Positions 8,357-9,240 of a DNA stretch of 9,240 nucleotides are shown here, piece by piece. The notes beneath the pieces are model-generated. The model was not told the DNA's origin. It did not search any database and saw only the letters and a list, made by a program, of their open reading frames with translations. Position 1 is the stretch's first letter; each line of letters opens with the position of its first letter. Location: NCBI GenBank assembly GCA_041628615.1, contig JBFKOW010000140.1:1-9240 (forward strand). Direction: 5' to 3'. The position numbers were made by a program, and so were the translations under genes. This DNA is from JAMWZF01 sp041628615. GTDB lineage: Bacteria; Pseudomonadota; Alphaproteobacteria; Rhodobacterales; Rhodobacteraceae.

Positions 8357-9000
8357 CCCCGCCCGGGATCGGCGGCTGGGCCGACCTGCCGTTCTGGTCC
8401 GAGGACTGGCCGGCGCTCGCCGCCCGGATCGAGGCCGACCCCGCCCCCGTCTATCCCCCCGCCGAGCGCCGCTTCCGGGCGCTTGCGCTGACGCCGCCCG
8501 AGGCGGTCCGGGTGGTGCTGCTGGGGCAGGATCCCTACCACACCCCGGGCAAGGCCGACGGGCTGGCCTTCTCGATCCCCGACGGCTTTGGCGGGCGGCT
8601 CGACAGCCTCGGCAACATCTTCCGGGAACTGGAAGCCGATCTGGGGATCCGCCGCCAACGCACTGCGCTCGCCGACTGGGCGGCGCAGGGGGTGCTCCTG
8701 CTCAATACCGCGCTGACCGTTCCCGAGGGGCGGGCCAAGGGCCACGCCCGATGGGGCTGGGACCGGCTGGTGCGGCAGGTCATCGCGCGGCTGGAGAACA
8801 GGCCCCGGGCGTTCCTGCTCTGGGGCGGGCCTGCGGCCGGCTTCGCCCCCTCCGCCGCGCATCACCTGGTCCTGCGCGCGCCCCACCCCTCGCCGCTCTC
8901 GGCCCATCGCGGCTTTTTCGGCAGCCGCCCGTTTTCAAAGGTCAACGCGTGGCTTAAGGATCGGGGCGAGCCACCGATAAACTGGGCAGACCCGCGATGA
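8353..9000 (+). CDS. ung: uracil-DNA glycosylase, family 1
   Basis: This 215-residue protein removes uracil from DNA to start base-excision repair. Family 1 motifs are intact: the water-activating loop GQDPYH (58-63, Asp60 catalytic), GLAFSIP, LLLNTALTV with uracil-binding Asn118, LLWG, and the DNA-intercalating loop HPSPLSAHRGFFG with His178. The C-terminal PINW also matches the family. It is slightly shorter than E. coli Ung (229), mostly at the ends; the usual GWE after LLLNT.LTV is GWD here. It overlaps trpD upstream and trpC downstream by 4 bases each, so it should be expressed with the tryptophan genes although the functions are unrelated. An AGGG at 8346-8349 is only 3 bases from the ATG, too close for a good Shine-Dalgarno sequence, which supports coupling to trpD translation. 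Confidence 0.95.
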   Translation: MTPPGIGGWADLPFWSEDWPALAARIEADPAPVYPPAERRFRALALTPPEAVRVVLLGQDPYHTPGKADGLAFSIPDGFGGRLDSLGNIFRELEADLGIRRQRTALADWAAQGVLLLNTALTVPEGRAKGHARWGWDRLVRQVIARLENRPRAFLLWGGPAAGFAPSAAHHLVLRAPHPSPLSAHRGFFGSRPFSKVNAWLKDRGEPPINWADPR

Positions 9001-9240
9001 CCGCCACCATTCTTGACAAGATCAAGGCCTACAAGCTCGACGAGATCGCCGCGGCGAAGGCCGCCCGGCCGCTGTCGGCGGTCGAGGACGCCGCCCGCGC
9101 CCAGACCCCGCCGCGGGGCTTCGCCGAGGCGCTGCACAAGGCGTCCCGCCAGGGCTACGGCCTGATCGCCGAGATCAAGAAGGCGAGCCCGTCGAAGGGC
9201 CTGATCCGGGCCGATTTCGACCCGCCGGCGCTGGCCCGCG
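8997..9240 (+). CDS. trpC: indole-3-glycerol phosphate synthase, N-terminal part (cut by window end)
   Basis: Eighty-one codons of TrpC are present; the rest lies beyond the window. The enzyme closes the indole ring, turning carboxyphenylaminodeoxyribulose phosphate into indole-3-glycerol phosphate. The N-terminal helix region (TILDKIKAYKLDEIAAAKA) and the first barrel strand IAEIKKASPSKGLI (57-70) are typical. Glu59 and Lys61 correspond to the catalytic Glu51/Lys53 of the archaeal (Sulfolobus) enzyme. The ATG overlaps the ung stop (ATGA, 8997-9000). From what is visible this is the standard family start, with no N-terminal fusion. Whether a trpF domain is fused at the C-terminus cannot be seen. 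Confidence 0.93.
   Translation, partial: MTATILDKIKAYKLDEIAAAKAARPLSAVEDAARAQTPPRGFAEALHKASRQGYGLIAEIKKASPSKGLIRADFDPPALAR

Overview
This window is chromosomal DNA from a GC-rich alphaproteobacterium, most likely a member of the Rhodobacterales (Rhodobacter/Paracoccus/Roseobacter group). By eye the G+C is about 70%; I did not count it. The main evidence is the gene set and order: trpE, then an opposite-strand YibQ-like gene, then trpG-trpD-(ung)-trpC. The intergenic hairpin repeats ending in CCCCC-GGATATTT are also of a type I associate with this group. From memory, a trpE(yibQ)trpGDC order has been described in Rhodobacter sphaeroides; I could not check this.

Layout: (1) 75-1289 (+) encodes a PLP-dependent class I/II aminotransferase of unknown substrate. 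(2) 1382-3220 (+) encodes a PpiD/SurA-type membrane-anchored periplasmic folding factor. It is followed after only 5 bases by (3) trpE (3226-4740, +), so ppiD and trpE are probably co-transcribed. A candidate sigma-70-like promoter lies at 1317-1345. (4) 4741-4941 holds no gene. It carries two inverted copies of a roughly 61-66 base double-hairpin repeat between convergent genes and probably terminates transcription from both sides. (5) 4942-6576 (-) encodes a membrane-anchored protein with a roughly 300-residue Ala/Pro/Glu/Asp-rich linker and a C-terminal YibQ-type 'divergent polysaccharide deacetylase' domain. The domain has lost its histidines. (6) 6577-6758 is a divergent intergenic region with only a weak promoter candidate. 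(7) 6759 to the window end is a tightly packed operon trpG-trpD-ung-trpC. Every junction is a 4-base ATGA overlap, and trpC is cut by the window edge.

Functionally, TrpE and TrpG form anthranilate synthase (chorismate + glutamine to anthranilate). TrpD adds the phosphoribosyl group and TrpC makes indole-3-glycerol phosphate. trpF, trpB and trpA are not in the window. The uracil-DNA glycosylase inside the trp operon is a DNA-repair enzyme with no metabolic link to tryptophan.

I see no phage, insertion sequence, CRISPR array, toxin-antitoxin or defence genes, and no RNA genes. This looks like an ordinary core-genome region. The points most worth a second look are the paired hairpin repeats with compensating stem changes, the histidine-free and lysine-free YibQ-like protein that splits trpE from trpG, and the translationally coupled ung gene.
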